Origin: Pseudomonadota bacterium
Lineage (GTDB): Bacteria; Desulfobacterota; Desulfarculia; Desulfarculales; Desulfarculaceae
Direction of reading: 5' to 3'
DNA length: 42,735 bases
Assembly: GCA_018819925.1 (NCBI GenBank)
Contig: JAHJPG010000120.1
Span: 1 to 42,735, forward strand
Shown: in pieces, positions 33,363 through 42,735 of the stretch
How the letters are laid out: the number at the start of each line of letters is the position of its first letter
How positions within the stretch are numbered: position 1 is the stretch's first letter
The notes under the pieces: generated by a model
Databases searched by the model: none
Seen by the model: only the letters and a program-made list of their open reading frames with translations
What the model was told of the DNA's origin: nothing
Position numbers and translations under genes: made by a program

Positions 33363-34714
33363 GAACGCGCCTCCCCGGGGCCGTTCACCAGCATCAGCCT
33401 GAGGTCCATGACGTTGGTGCGGGTGGGCCCGGTGACGATCAAGTCGCCCAGGGGCTTGAAGAAATTGTAGGCGTCGTGGCGGTGCAGGAAATCCCGCGCC
33501 TTGAGCCCCATTTCCTGGCCACGGGCCACGCTTTCACCGTCGGCCCAGGCCCCGGCCGCATCGGTGGGGCCGTCGGTGCCGTCGGTGCCCAGGCTCACCG
33601 CCAGCACTCCGGGCAGGCCGCCCAGGTCCAGGGCCGCGGCCAAGGCGAACTCCATGTTGCGCCCGCCGGTGCCGAACTCTTCGCCCAGGGTCACCGTGGT
33701 CTCGCCTCCGCTGAGCAGGCAACAAGGCGGGGGCAGCGGGTTGCCGCTGGCCAACACCTCCCGCGCCATGGCCGCGTGCATGCGGGCCACGTCCTTGGTC
33801 TCCCCCTCGATGGTGGTGCTCAGAAGCATGGGGGTATAGCCCAGCTTTCGGGCCTGGGCCACCGCCTGGTCTATGGCCATGCGGTTGCTGCTCACGATGA
33901 GATTGGTCACTCCGTCCATGGCGCTGTCGCCGGGCTTGGGGGTGTCTTCCATGACCCCGGCCAAGCCTTGCTCGATGCGCTGGCGCACCGTTTGCGGCGT
34001 CTGCTCCCAGATGCCGTAGCGGGCGAGGATGTCGCGGCACTCTTCCCAAGTGGAGTTGTCGGGCACGGTGGGCCCGGAGGCGATGACGTCCAGGCGGTCG
34101 CCCACCACGTCGCTGATGATGAGGCTTATCAGCTTGCCTGGGGCGGCCAAGCGGGCTAGGTTGCCGCCCTTGAGCTGGCTCAGGTGCTTGCGGATGGCGT
34201 TGATCTCGCCGATATCCGCCCCGCTGGCCAGAAGCAGGCGGGTGGTTTGCTGCTTGTCGGCCAGGGAGATGCCCTCGGCCGGGGCCACCAACAGGGCGCT
34301 GCCGCCGCCGGAGAGCAGGCACAGGAACAAGGTGTCGGGCGCGGCCTCCTGGCGCACCATGGCCGCGATGCTGCGCCCGGCCTCCACCCCCCGGCCGTCG
34401 GGCACCGGGTGGCTGGCTTCCATGATCTCGATGATCTCGGTGGGCGCGCCGTGGCCGTCCTTGACCACCACCCGGCCCGCGCCGATGCGCCCGCCCAAGA
34501 CATGCTCCACCGCCTGGGCCATGGGCGCGCCAGCCTTGCCCGCTCCCACCACCACGATGCGCCGGAAGCGGCCCAGGTCCAGGGTTTGGTTCCCCACGGT
34601 CAAAAGATCGCCTTTCAGGCGAAGGGCGTTGTTCACCGCCCGCCAGGGGTCCACCGAGGCCAGGGCGGCTCCGATTATCTGGCCAGCGTCCGCTCTGAGG
34701 TCTCTTGAGGCCAT
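33359..34714 (-). CDS. Glycerate 2-kinase (MOFRL family)
   Basis: A 451-residue protein of the GckA/TtuD-type family with an N-terminal DUF4147 domain (VVVGAGKAGAPMAQAVE, EASHPVPDGRGVEAGRSI, LLSGGGSALL) and a C-terminal MOFRL domain from about residue 335 (CCLLSGGETTVTL, GGRNMEFALAAAL, GTDGTDGPTDAAGA). It phosphorylates D-glycerate at C2, feeding lower glycolysis from serine, glyoxylate or sugar-acid breakdown. The ATG has GGAG eight bases upstream. It leads a three-gene operon with oppD and oppF, which hints that the transporter brings in a glycerate-yielding solute or serine-rich peptides; this is inference. Confidence 0.92.
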   Translation of the reverse strand: MASRDLRADAGQIIGAALASVDPWRAVNNALRLKGDLLTVGNQTLDLGRFRRIVVVGAGKAGAPMAQAVEHVLGGRIGAGRVVVKDGHGAPTEIIEIMEASHPVPDGRGVEAGRSIAAMVRQEAAPDTLFLCLLSGGGSALLVAPAEGISLADKQQTTRLLLASGADIGEINAIRKHLSQLKGGNLARLAAPGKLISLIISDVVGDRLDVIASGPTVPDNSTWEECRDILARYGIWEQTPQTVRQRIEQGLAGVMEDTPKPGDSAMDGVTNLIVSSNRMAIDQAVAQARKLGYTPMLLSTTIEGETKDVARMHAAMAREVLASGNPLPPPCCLLSGGETTVTLGEEFGTGGRNMEFALAAALDLGGLPGVLAVSLGTDGTDGPTDAAGAWADGESVARGQEMGLKARDFLHRHDAYNFFKPLGDLIVTGPTRTNVMDLRLMLVNGPGEARS

Positions 34715-34786
34715 GCTCGCTTCTCCAGGCTGTTTTAGGGGCAGGCTACCACAAGCTTGGCGGCTTGGGGTGGCTTAACACCACGG

Positions 34787-34816
34787 AAAAGGGGAGCCGC
34801 CCAATGGCGGCTCCCC
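34787..34816 (-). terminator. Terminator after the rhodanese gene
   Basis: A perfect 11-bp stem (GGGGAGCCGCC / GGCGGCTCCCC) with a 4-base loop, followed on the minus strand by four T residues. It lies 38 bases beyond the rhodanese stop. Confidence 0.85.
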
Positions 34817-34853
34817 ACTTTACACCATGATTCCGCTAAGAAAACAGAGAATG

Positions 34854-35456
34854 TTACTTCGCGGAGTACTCTCCACGCTGGCCATCGAACTCACGGAAGA
34901 AGTTCTTGCCCTTGCGCTCTTTGAGCGGCGGCTTGGAGTAATGCATGCCGTTTTTGTCGACGTAGCCGAAGAAGTAGTTGACAACCGGGTAGCCCCGCTT
35001 CACCCAGCCGGTAATACCTCCAGCGGTGCCGTCGGGGGCCTTGTTCACCCAGTAGACATTCTTGTAACCGTACTTATAAAGGAAGCCGGCGATGTAGGCG
35101 GAGCGGGCCTGAGTGCGGCAGAACACCCAAATCTCGGCGTTGGGGTCTTTGATTTTCTTGGGGATGGTGTACATATGGCCGTCATGAATGTGGCTGGAGC
35201 CCTCGATGTGAAACGCCTGGAACTCGGGAACGCTACGCACGTCCAGGATATAAGCGTCCGATTTGCCCGCCAGGACCTCCTGCCATTTTTTGTAGAGATC
35301 GTCTACGTTTTTAACTTTGTCCTTGGGGACTAACGCGGCGAATTCTTTGTTGATTTTTTTCTCGTTGTCCGCCAATGGATTGCCCTTTGCCATGGCAGCG
35401 GTGCTCAGCAGAGCCAAGGCCGCCAAGGCAAACAGGATAACGGCCAATTTCTTCAT
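34854..35456 (-). CDS. Secreted rhodanese-domain protein
   Basis: A 200-residue exported protein. The signal peptide covers residues 1-23 (KKLAVILFALAALALLSTAAMA). The rhodanese domain runs from about 50 to 165, with AYILDVRSVPEFQAFHIEGSSHI and the active-site loop FCRTQARS (Cys113). The loop residues differ from classical thiosulfate sulfurtransferases, so substrate preference is open; sulfur trafficking or redox sensing in the periplasm is likely for this kind of anaerobe. The C-terminal tail is rich in Lys, Gly and Phe. The ATG has a clear CGGAGG site. It is alone in its transcription unit, ending at its own terminator. Confidence 0.9.
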   Translation of the reverse strand: MKKLAVILFALAALALLSTAAMAKGNPLADNEKKINKEFAALVPKDKVKNVDDLYKKWQEVLAGKSDAYILDVRSVPEFQAFHIEGSSHIHDGHMYTIPKKIKDPNAEIWVFCRTQARSAYIAGFLYKYGYKNVYWVNKAPDGTAGGITGWVKRGYPVVNYFFGYVDKNGMHYSKPPLKERKGKNFFREFDGQRGEYSAK

Positions 35457-35567
35457 GTCGCCTACCTCCGTTTTGCGATTGTTTGTGTATCATCAAGACG
35501 GCGCGGCCCCAAAACCGTGTCGCCACAGTTAAACCTGTCATAAAAGGCGATGTCGATTATCAGTCTT

Positions 35568-35999
35568 TTAACACCCCTCGTCAGGCTTGATAGCTGGAAT
35601 ACCAGCTGGGACGGAAGCCTTCGGCGCGGGCGGACTTTGCGGCGTGCTGGCGGCGTCGGGGGCGGCCTGGGGAGCAACGCCGGGCACCGGGGCGCCGGAA
35701 ACCTTGACCTGGCCCGCTTTTTGAATCTGCATGGCCACATCATACATCACGGAGAGGTCGTAATAGGCCCAGGCCTTGGCAGAAAGGGGGTCTGCGATGA
35801 CTGCCTGCTTGAAATATACTTTTGCCGTGCTGTAATCACCCCGGGAAAAGGATTGCTCGCCAAAACGAAGCTTTTCGGCGCATAGCTTCTTGTCCAGGCA
35901 TATCTCGGGTTTGGTTATTTCGGCCGGCACGGCCAGGGCCAAGCCCAAGGCCAAGGCGGCGACCAAACCAAAAACCATAACCAGACGCTTGCTTTTCAT
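35568..35999 (-). CDS. Small exported TPR-like protein
   Basis: A 143-residue protein with a signal peptide (residues about 5-24, ending LAVPA) and one TPR-like helix pair (KLRFGEQSFSRGDYSTAKVYFKQAVIADPLSAKAWAYYDLSVMYDVA). The tail is Pro/Ala-rich and disordered-looking (APQAAPDAASTPQSPPAPKA), ending with DEGC. It probably acts in the periplasm as a small adaptor. The start at 35,999 places a signal peptide at the very N-terminus and has GGTGGGAG upstream; a start eight codons earlier is possible. A sigma-70 promoter match lies upstream. Function unknown. Confidence 0.75.
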   Translation of the reverse strand: MKSKRLVMVFGLVAALALGLALAVPAEITKPEICLDKKLCAEKLRFGEQSFSRGDYSTAKVYFKQAVIADPLSAKAWAYYDLSVMYDVAMQIQKAGQVKVSGAPVPGVAPQAAPDAASTPQSPPAPKASVPAGIPAIKPDEGC

Positions 36000-36083
36000 G
36001 GCTGAATTCTCCCACCCCCCCATGCGAACCCCCTAGCCCAGGGGCCATGGAGCGGGAAAGTATTGCTCGGCTGTTGGATAAAC

Positions 36084-36112
36084 AGTATAACAAGTCAGTT
36101 TTACAAACTCAA
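36084..36112 (-). promoter_or_regulatory. Sigma-70 promoter for the small TPR gene
   Basis: On the minus strand TTGAGT (36,107-36,112) and TATACT (36,084-36,089) are separated by exactly 17 bases, the best promoter match in the window. It lies about 85 bases before the ATG at 35,999. Confidence 0.65.
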
Positions 36113-36166
36113 GGGCCGGGCATGAACCGAAAAGCAAAACAAATCCCAGGTATTAGTGTCGCGTTT

Positions 36167-36195
36167 CCTGCTTTTAAGTATTACTTAAAGGCAGG
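36167..36195. repeat. 13-bp hairpin with 3-base loop in intergenic region
   Basis: CCTGCTTTTAAGT and ACTTAAAGGCAGG pair over 13 positions (one T-G pair) around the loop ATT. No T-run follows on either strand. It sits between the divergent TPR and yggT genes and could be an operator, a structured leader or an element remnant. Confidence 0.6.
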
Positions 36196-36206
36196 GGCTG
36201 GCAGTC

Positions 36207-36235
36207 TTGACAGGATAGGCCCGGGGAATCAGTAT
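36207..36235 (+). promoter_or_regulatory. Candidate yggT promoter
   Basis: TTGACA (36,207-36,212), then 17 bases, then CAGTAT as a weak -10. It lies just after the 13-bp hairpin and about 35 bases before the yggT ATG. Confidence 0.4.
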
Positions 36236-36270
36236 TAGTTTGAATCTTTGCCTTTTCGAGCCGGAACAGG

Positions 36271-36579
36271 ATGGGGATAATGATCTTTTTCCTTAAGATA
36301 CTGCAGTTCATAAGCTGGCTACTGAGTGCTTACATGTGGGTCATAGTAGCTGCGGCGGTGATCACCTGGGTGCGCCCCGACCCCAACAACCCCATCGTGC
36401 GCTTTTTGTTCGCGGTCACCGAGCCGGTCCTTTGGCGGGTGCGCCGTATCATTCCCACCAGTTTCGGCGGGTTCGACATAGCCCCGGTCATCCTGATCCT
36501 AGCCATAATCTTCTTGCAAAACGTGGTCATCGCCGGCTTGATGAGCCTGCTTATCGGCCAGTCCATGAACATACAATAG
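36271..36579 (+). CDS. YggT family membrane protein
   Basis: A 102-residue protein with two hydrophobic stretches: FFLKILQFISWLLSAYMWVIVAAAVITWVRPDPNNPIVRFLFAVTEPVLWRVRRIIP, with the family hallmark (WVRPDPNNPIVRFL and TEPVLxxxRRIIP), then FDIAPVILILAIIFLQNVVIAGL. YggT proteins are inner-membrane proteins linked to osmotic or cell-division functions in various bacteria; the exact role is not known. It leads a plus-strand run with the Nudix gene and selA. An ATG three codons later (36,280) is also possible. Confidence 0.9.
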   Translation: MGIMIFFLKILQFISWLLSAYMWVIVAAAVITWVRPDPNNPIVRFLFAVTEPVLWRVRRIIPTSFGGFDIAPVILILAIIFLQNVVIAGLMSLLIGQSMNIQ

Positions 36580-36629
36580 ATCGGTCCGCCGCCCGGCCGC
36601 GTCCGGCGCCGTGAAAGGCAGGCATCATC

Positions 36630-37187
36630 TTGCCCGGCTGGAAAATCCTTGAAAGCGAAAGCGTGCTTGAGCACCCGGTGCTCAGTGTGACCCGCAGCCT
36701 GCGCCGCCTCGGCGGCCACACCGCCACCTTTGTCACCCTGCAATCCAGCGACTGGGTCAACGTGGTGCCGGTCACTCCCCAGGGCGAGGTGGTGCTCATC
36801 AAGCAATGGCGTCACGGCTCAGGGGACTGGGCGGTGGAGATCCCCGGCGGCCTGGTGGACCCCGGCGAGACGCCCGCCCAGGCCGCGGCCCGAGAACTGG
36901 AAGAGGAAACCGGTTACCAGGCCCGGACGCTTACTTTTTTGGGCAAGGTGAACCCCAACCCCGCCTTGTTCGACAACACCTGCCACACTTTTTTGGCCGA
37001 GGTGGACCCCGAGGCCGGGGAGCCCCGCCTGGAGGCCGGCGAGAGCATCGAGGTGTTTCGAGTCAAGGCCCATGACCTGCCGGCCATGGTGGCCAGCGGG
37101 GATATCGACCACTGCATCGTCATCGCCGCCTTGGCCTTTTTCTGGCTGCACCAGGGGCGGGACCTTGCCTCTGGCCGCGATTTGTAA
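36630..37187 (+). CDS. Nudix hydrolase, ADP-ribose-pyrophosphatase-like
   Basis: A 185-residue cytosolic protein with a complete Nudix box: GGLVDPGETPAQAAARELEE, ending ETGY (pattern GX5EX7REUXEEXGU). An N-terminal beta-region with VTLQSSDWVNVVPVTPQGEVVLIKQWRHG precedes it; this layout suits the ADP-ribose pyrophosphatase subfamily. It would hydrolyse ADP-ribose or related nucleoside diphosphate derivatives with Mg2+. The start is TTG (no better ATG in frame nearby). selA follows 33 bases later. Substrate is by family inference. Confidence 0.88.
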   Translation: MPGWKILESESVLEHPVLSVTRSLRRLGGHTATFVTLQSSDWVNVVPVTPQGEVVLIKQWRHGSGDWAVEIPGGLVDPGETPAQAAARELEEETGYQARTLTFLGKVNPNPALFDNTCHTFLAEVDPEAGEPRLEAGESIEVFRVKAHDLPAMVASGDIDHCIVIAALAFFWLHQGRDLASGRDL

Positions 37188-37220
37188 TAGTAGTAAAAGA
37201 CCCTTAGGCGAGGAGAACCC

Positions 37221-38617
<1,397 letters not shown>

Positions 38618-38621
<4 letters not shown>

Positions 38622-41062
38622 GGTTGCGCCCCTTGCCGCCCGCCGTTCGCCACGAGCTTGGCTACCACGACCTGACCCGCTGCCAGGAGATACTCAAGCC
38701 TCCCTTTCGCAAGGCTCTGGGCTGCGCCCGGATAGATCTTTTGCCTCCACCAGGCTCCGGCGAGCCCAACCAGGAGATTTTGCAAGGTGCTCTGGCCAAG
38801 GGCCGCGCGGTATTCGACCGAACCGGCGGGCGGTTGCTCATACCCCTGCTGGACGGGTTGCGCCCCCTGGGGCTTCTGGCGGCGCACGGGGTGAGCGAGG
38901 AACAACTTCCCGATCAGGTGCGCCCCTTCCTGTCGGCCCTGGTGGAGACCAGCCTAAACCTGGTGCGCTCCCGCCTGGCCGCCCATACCGACGACCTTAC
39001 CGGCCTGGGCAATGAAACCGCCCTGGAGGAGGCCCTCACTTCGGCCGTTGCCCGCCTGAGGGCCGCACCGCCCACGGGCCGCCTGGCTTTGGACGCGGAA
39101 AACCATGACGGGGGCCTGACCCTGGTGGCCCTGAGGCCCAAGGGGCTCTCTGGCTGGCAGGAGCGCCACGGCCGCCGCCTGAGCGATCAGGTGCTCAAGG
39201 ATTTGGCCAGGCTGGCCGGCGAGGCGGCGCCCCGGGCTGCTGTCCTGGCCAGGGTGGGGCAGACCTTTTTTGTGTTGTTGAACGGTTCGGCCAGCGAAGC
39301 CCGCCGGGCGGCGGAGAGCCTGCAAGCCCTGGCGGCCCGGCTTCGATTGGGAGGGGCGGAGCGGGACCCCTGGCCGGTGAGCCTGAGCCTGGGGGCGGCC
39401 TGTCTGGAGCACCGTGGGACCGGCCCGGCTTCCGACGCCGCAGCCCTTGTCAAGCTGCGGGCCGGGCGGGCCTTGCAGGCGGCGGAGCGGGCATCTCTGG
39501 AGGAGCTGCTCTTCTTCGATGAAATAGCGGCCAAGGCCGGGCGGGTGCAGGAGGTCATGCCCCTGGACCGCGTGCTCATCAACCTGGGCCGGGTGCATGG
39601 GCTCACCGAGGGCGACCGCTTGGCGGTGAGCGACCCGGGACGGCCCCCGGAGGAAGCCAAGGCCGAGGTGGCGGTGAGCAAGCTGGGAGCCGAGGAGTCC
39701 CTGGCCGAGGTGGTTCGCCTCGGCCGTCCGGCCAGCCCCTTGCGCCCCGGCGACGCCCTGCACCGTCTGCCTCCCCAGGAGGTCCCCGGCGAGGAGCCGG
39801 ACCGCCGCCAGAGCCTGCTCCTGGCCGGCAGCGAGGTGGCGGTGACCTTGGAGCAAGCCACCGGGGCCCTGGAGCGGCGCTCGCTCATGGCCGCCTACGC
39901 GGCCCTGTGCGCCTCGGATGAGCCCCTGGCCGCCGTGGTCCTGGGGGTTGAGGACCTGGAGGGCGTGGCCGAGGTTACCGGCCGCCTGGGGGCCGAGGCT
40001 CTCCTGGCCGGCCTTACCGACGCCGCCCGCACCGGCTTTGGGGCCGGCGCCATCCTGGGGCGATATTCTCCCGAGGCCATGGCCGTGCTCTTGCCCCAGG
40101 CCGATACCGCCCAGACCTTGGAGGCGGCCCGGGCCACCCTGGAGCTGATGCGCCAGCAGGGGGGAAGGCCGGTGAGGGCCGGGGTGGCCGCCCATCCCCG
40201 GGAAGGTTTCGACACCATGGAAGCCCTGGCAGACGCGGCCAAGGCCCTGGTGCACGCCAACTTCCTGGAGCCCTACAGCGTGGTGGTTTGCGACGCGGTT
40301 AGCCTGAACATCAGCGGTGACGCCCTTTACAACCAGGGGCGGCTGTCCGAGGCGGTGGCCCAATACGAAAAGGCGCTTTTGCTCCAGGCCGATGAAACCA
40401 ACGTGCTAAATTCCCTAGGGGTTTGCCACGGCCGCCTGGGCCAGATGGACCGGGCGGCGGAGTGCTTCCGCCGGGCCCGGGAGGTGGCCCCCCGGGATTT
40501 CATGGCCCACTACAACTTGGGGCTGGCCCTGCTCAGGCTGGGCCAAAACCAACAAGCCCAGGCTTGTCTGGAAAAAAGCCTAGAACTGGAGCCGGGCCAC
40601 GCCGACACCCTGTTCCAGCTGGGCTGCCTGGCCCAGGCCAAGGGCCAGACCAACCAGGCCCTGGATCATCTGCAACGGGCCGCCGCCCAGCCAGCGTGCA
40701 AAAAGGCGGTATACAGCCGTCTGGGCCAGGTGCTGGCCGCCGCCGGCCGGGGAGGCGAGGCCGAGGCCGCCTTCAAACAAGCCATCAAGGCCAACCCCCG
40801 CGACGCCGCCGCCCTGAGCGGTCTGGCCGGACTCTACTTGGAGCGGGGGGCCAACACCGACATCGCCCTGTCCCTGGCGCGGCGCGCCCTGCAACAGGAG
40901 CCGGGGGCGGCCCACCACATGCTCACCGCCGGGCGGGCCCTCATAAAGCTGGGCCGGGCCGAACAGGCCCTGGACCTTCTGAACGACGCCCTGGCCCGCC
41001 ATCCCCAGGATGCCCGGCTACTGAAATTGGCCGCCCAGGCCGGGGAACTGGCCCAAGACTGA
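38618..41062 (+). CDS. Protein with two degenerate GGDEF domains and C-terminal TPRs
   Basis: An 814-residue soluble protein. Residues about 30-120 look like a GAF-type domain. A GGDEF-like domain follows (TDDLTGLGNETALEEAL near 124), but its signature is GQTFF (214-218) instead of GGDEF. A middle segment (VLINLGRVHGLTEGDRLAV) resembles a small beta-barrel. A second GGDEF-like domain (about 425-560) has SPEAM (484-488) where GGDEF is expected. Six or so TPRs fill residues 565-810 (ALYNQGRLSEAVAQYEKALLL). Neither GGDEF-like domain should make c-di-GMP; each may bind a nucleotide or just serve for contacts. The TTG start (38,618) overlaps the selA stop, and TTG codons at 38,624 or 38,633 are alternatives. 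Confidence 0.85.
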
Positions 41063-41149
41063 GCCGCGCCATTTTAATTCCCTAGGGTCCCTGACTCGTT
41101 GGGGCGACATTGATGCCCCCTAACTGCTGTATGGGCATGATAAATAAGT

Positions 41150-41654
41150 ATGTGCGCCGTGCAAGGATTTCGGGGAAAGGGTGGGCCCAAAGATCGTGAT
41201 CCACTCCGATGGCTGGAGAGGCTGCAACGGCTTAGGGGAGTTGTAAAGAAAAGCCAATGCGGTGGGCAATCCGGCCTATCCCGCCCTGGGTATGTTCAAA
41301 GCCCTGCTGCCGCAGTCCTGGTGCAGCCTTTCTGATCGAGAGCTTTTCGGAAACCTTGAAGATCGTATTTCCTTCAGCCATTTCCGCGGCTTTTCCCTGC
41401 GTCATCAGGCGCCTGGCAATTCCACCATCTGCCGTTTTCGCAACGAGATTCATGAGAAGGGTTTGGCATAGCCTCTTCTGGATATGATCAATGCTCAGAT
41501 AGGGGCTGGCGAACTGGAGATCAAGGAAGGTGTCGTCGTGGACGCCAGCTTGCTGGAGAGTTCCCGGCGGCCCAGGAAGCAGCAAGAGGTTTTCCCGGTC
41601 GATGACGATGGCGAAGGAGATGATGACCGTAGTCAAGAGGTGCGGCCAAGGTAG
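41150..41654 (+). pseudogene. IS5-family transposase remnant
   Basis: An N-terminal piece (DRDPLRWLERLQRL) in one frame is followed after a frameshift near 41,255 by GNPAYPALGMFKALLPQSWC, LSDRELFGNLEDRISFSHFRGFSL and STICRFRNEIHEKGLA, the typical N-terminal half of IS5-type transposases (DUF772). TAG at 41,469-41,471 interrupts it; the frame then continues LLDMINAQIGAGELEIKEGVVVDASLLE (first catalytic Asp) to a TAG at 41,652. The C-terminal half is not recognisable; 41,655-41,869 has no supportable gene. The element is dead. Confidence 0.82.
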
Positions 41655-41869
41655 GGCCGCAGCTACACTTGTACGCCATGGCCTTCAACCGCAAGAAGGT
41701 CGTGCGAATGGCGAGTGCATAAAGAGTCCCCGCAGGGCGGCGGTCGCCCACATGGCCCCGGCCAGGGGCGGGACAACAAGAAAACAGCTAGCCCAGATCA
41801 AAATCTGGGCCTAACCAACTGGCAGAACGGTTGATCGGAACGGAAACGAGGCCGAAGATCAGAACCAAG

Positions 41870-42133
41870 AATTATGCAGCGGTCTCGACTTGGGCTACAA
41901 AAAGCACTATCGGATCCATCCATGGTCAAGACCCGTTCGCCAAAAGACGAAATCACATTAACGGCATCGATTCCTTCTGGTCCTTTGCCAAGGCCAGGCT
42001 AATGAAGTTCAATGGGCTCCCTGCTCCCACCTTTTACCTGCATCTGAAAACGTCCGAGTTCAGGTTCAAACACCTAGGGCAAGACCTCTATGCTATTTTG
42101 CTCAAACTCATCAGATATAAATTAGCTAACTAG
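41870..42133 (+). pseudogene. IS1595-family transposase C-terminal fragment
   Basis: One frame reads LDLGYKKHYRIH; after a single-base shift near 41,925 the sequence continues GQDPFAKRRNHINGIDSFWS, FAKARLMKFNGL and FYLHLKTSEFRFKHLGQDLY, the well-known C-terminal block of IS1595 transposases (NHINGIExFW is the hallmark). The N-terminal two-thirds are absent. A fragment resembling the N-terminus of this family lies at 23,242-23,328, on the other strand. Confidence 0.85.
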
Positions 42134-42199
42134 TCAACCCACTTAATTTATTACAACAAGTAAAACTATAAAATTCCCGCACTCCGCGTGCAACGCTCT

Positions 42200-42735
42200 C
42201 TAGCTCAAACCTCGGTGCAGACCGCCGTCAATGAGATAACTGACTCCGGTGATGTAGCTGGAGCGTTCGCTGGCCAAGAAAACCACCAGGTCGGCGAACT
42301 CCTCGGGCCGGCCCATGCGCCCCAGGGGGATGCCGGCCACCACGCCTTGCATGGCCTGCTCCCGGGTGACGCCCCCGGTCTGGGCCCGGTGCTTCAGCAG
42401 CTGATCCACCCGTTCGGTGTGCATCCAGCCGGGCAGCACGTTGTTAACCGTGACCCCGGAGGCTCCCACCTCGTCGGCCAGGGTCTTGGCCCAGCCCACC
42501 ACCGCCGCCCGGATGCTGTTGCTGAGGATCAACCCGGCCAGGGGCTGCTTAACCGACACGCTGGTCATGTTGACCACCCTGCCCCACTTATTCGCCACCA
42601 TGGCCGGCAACAGCGCCCTGGTCATGGCCTGGGCCGAGAGAAGGGTAAGCTCCACCGCCTGGCGCCAAGCCGCCTCGTCCAGTTCCAAAAAGGTTCCGGC
42701 GGGCGGGCCGCCGGCGTTGTTCACCAGGATGTCCA
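42200..42735 (-). CDS. SDR family oxidoreductase, atypical active site (5' partial)
   Basis: The gene runs off the right edge, so its N-terminal NAD-binding loop is not visible. The 177 codons present show [13 protein letters not shown], the SDR NNAG motif, [17 protein letters not shown] (catalytic Ser region), then [19 protein letters not shown] where classical SDRs have Tyr-x-x-x-Lys, and [20 protein letters not shown] with the terminal [13 protein letters not shown]. The Tyr/Lys pair is replaced by an Asn-Ser...Arg pattern, as known for the beta-ketoacyl-ACP-reductase-like SDR branch with an imperfect catalytic tetrad. Substrate unknown. Confidence 0.88.
   Translation of the reverse strand, partial: DILVNNAGGPPAGTFLELDEAAWRQAVELTLLSAQAMTRALLPAMVANKWGRVVNMTSVSVKQPLAGLILSNSIRAAVVGWAKTLADEVGASGVTVNNVLPGWMHTERVDQLLKHRAQTGGVTREQAMQGVVAGIPLGRMGRPEEFADLVVFLASERSSYITGVSYLIDGGLHRGLS

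Noticed and set aside
36047-36238. A 63-codon plus-strand gene in the gap before yggT
   Set aside because: No ribosome site, no family, and it overlaps the promoter and hairpin signals.
36000-37220. A selC (tRNA-Sec) or other tRNA near selA
   Set aside because: No cloverleaf or T-loop sequence was found in the gaps around selA.
38954-40363. A 469-codon open frame antisense to the GGDEF/TPR gene
   Set aside because: Gly/Gln/His-rich translation without domains, opposite a clear multi-domain protein.

Overview
The window is GC-rich, and its gene content points to an anaerobic deltaproteobacterium (Desulfobacterota-like). The clues are an exosortase-type exopolysaccharide (EPS) locus, a folD plus fchA pair of the tetrahydrofolate C1 branch, selA for selenocysteine, and a polyferredoxin-like protein. 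This assignment is an inference; no rRNA or other marker gene is present.

Positions 1-11,400 hold a compact plus-strand EPS/exosortase operon. In order it carries a BY-kinase-like ATPase (cut by the window edge), a polyprenyl-phosphate sugar transferase, exosortase, EpsI, an O-antigen-ligase-like protein, a deacetylase-superfamily-like protein, a heparinase-II/III-like secreted protein and a long PrsT-like TPR protein, and it closes with a strong terminator. Genes overlap or nearly touch as far as 8,758. The sugar transferase would start the lipid-linked repeat, the ligase-like protein would polymerise or transfer it, exosortase/EpsI would process sorted proteins, and the lyase-like and TPR proteins would work in the periplasm or envelope.

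Positions 11,400-24,600 hold an accessory region for surface polysaccharide: a decayed methyltransferase, a secreted carbohydrate-active-like protein, a methyltransferase/glycosyltransferase pair and several GT4 and GT2 enzymes. Inside it lies an AT-rich island (about 18,400-22,430) with a pyruvyl-transferase-like protein, a GT2 and an asparagine-synthase-like protein. The island is bordered by a broken, chimeric IS1595/IS3 transposase remnant. The GT2 gene is flanked by a perfect 15-bp inverted repeat.

Positions 24,577-25,403 hold a radical-SAM remnant lacking its catalytic core, a 261-bp MITE-like element with 29-bp terminal inverted repeats, and a possible 36-residue membrane protein. The centre of the MITE-like element resembles a second stretch at 31,260-31,392, which reveals a dispersed repeat family.

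Positions 25,575-41,062 are mostly housekeeping: an iron-sulfur protein, a small hypothetical gene and a holin-like membrane protein, fchA and folD, panB and panE, an oppF-oppD-glycerate kinase operon, a periplasmic rhodanese, a small TPR lipid-envelope-type secreted protein, YggT, a Nudix hydrolase, selA, and a protein with two degenerate GGDEF domains plus TPRs that is translationally coupled to selA.

Positions 41,150-42,133 are an insertion-sequence graveyard (IS5-like, then IS1595-like). The window ends inside an atypical SDR oxidoreductase on the minus strand.
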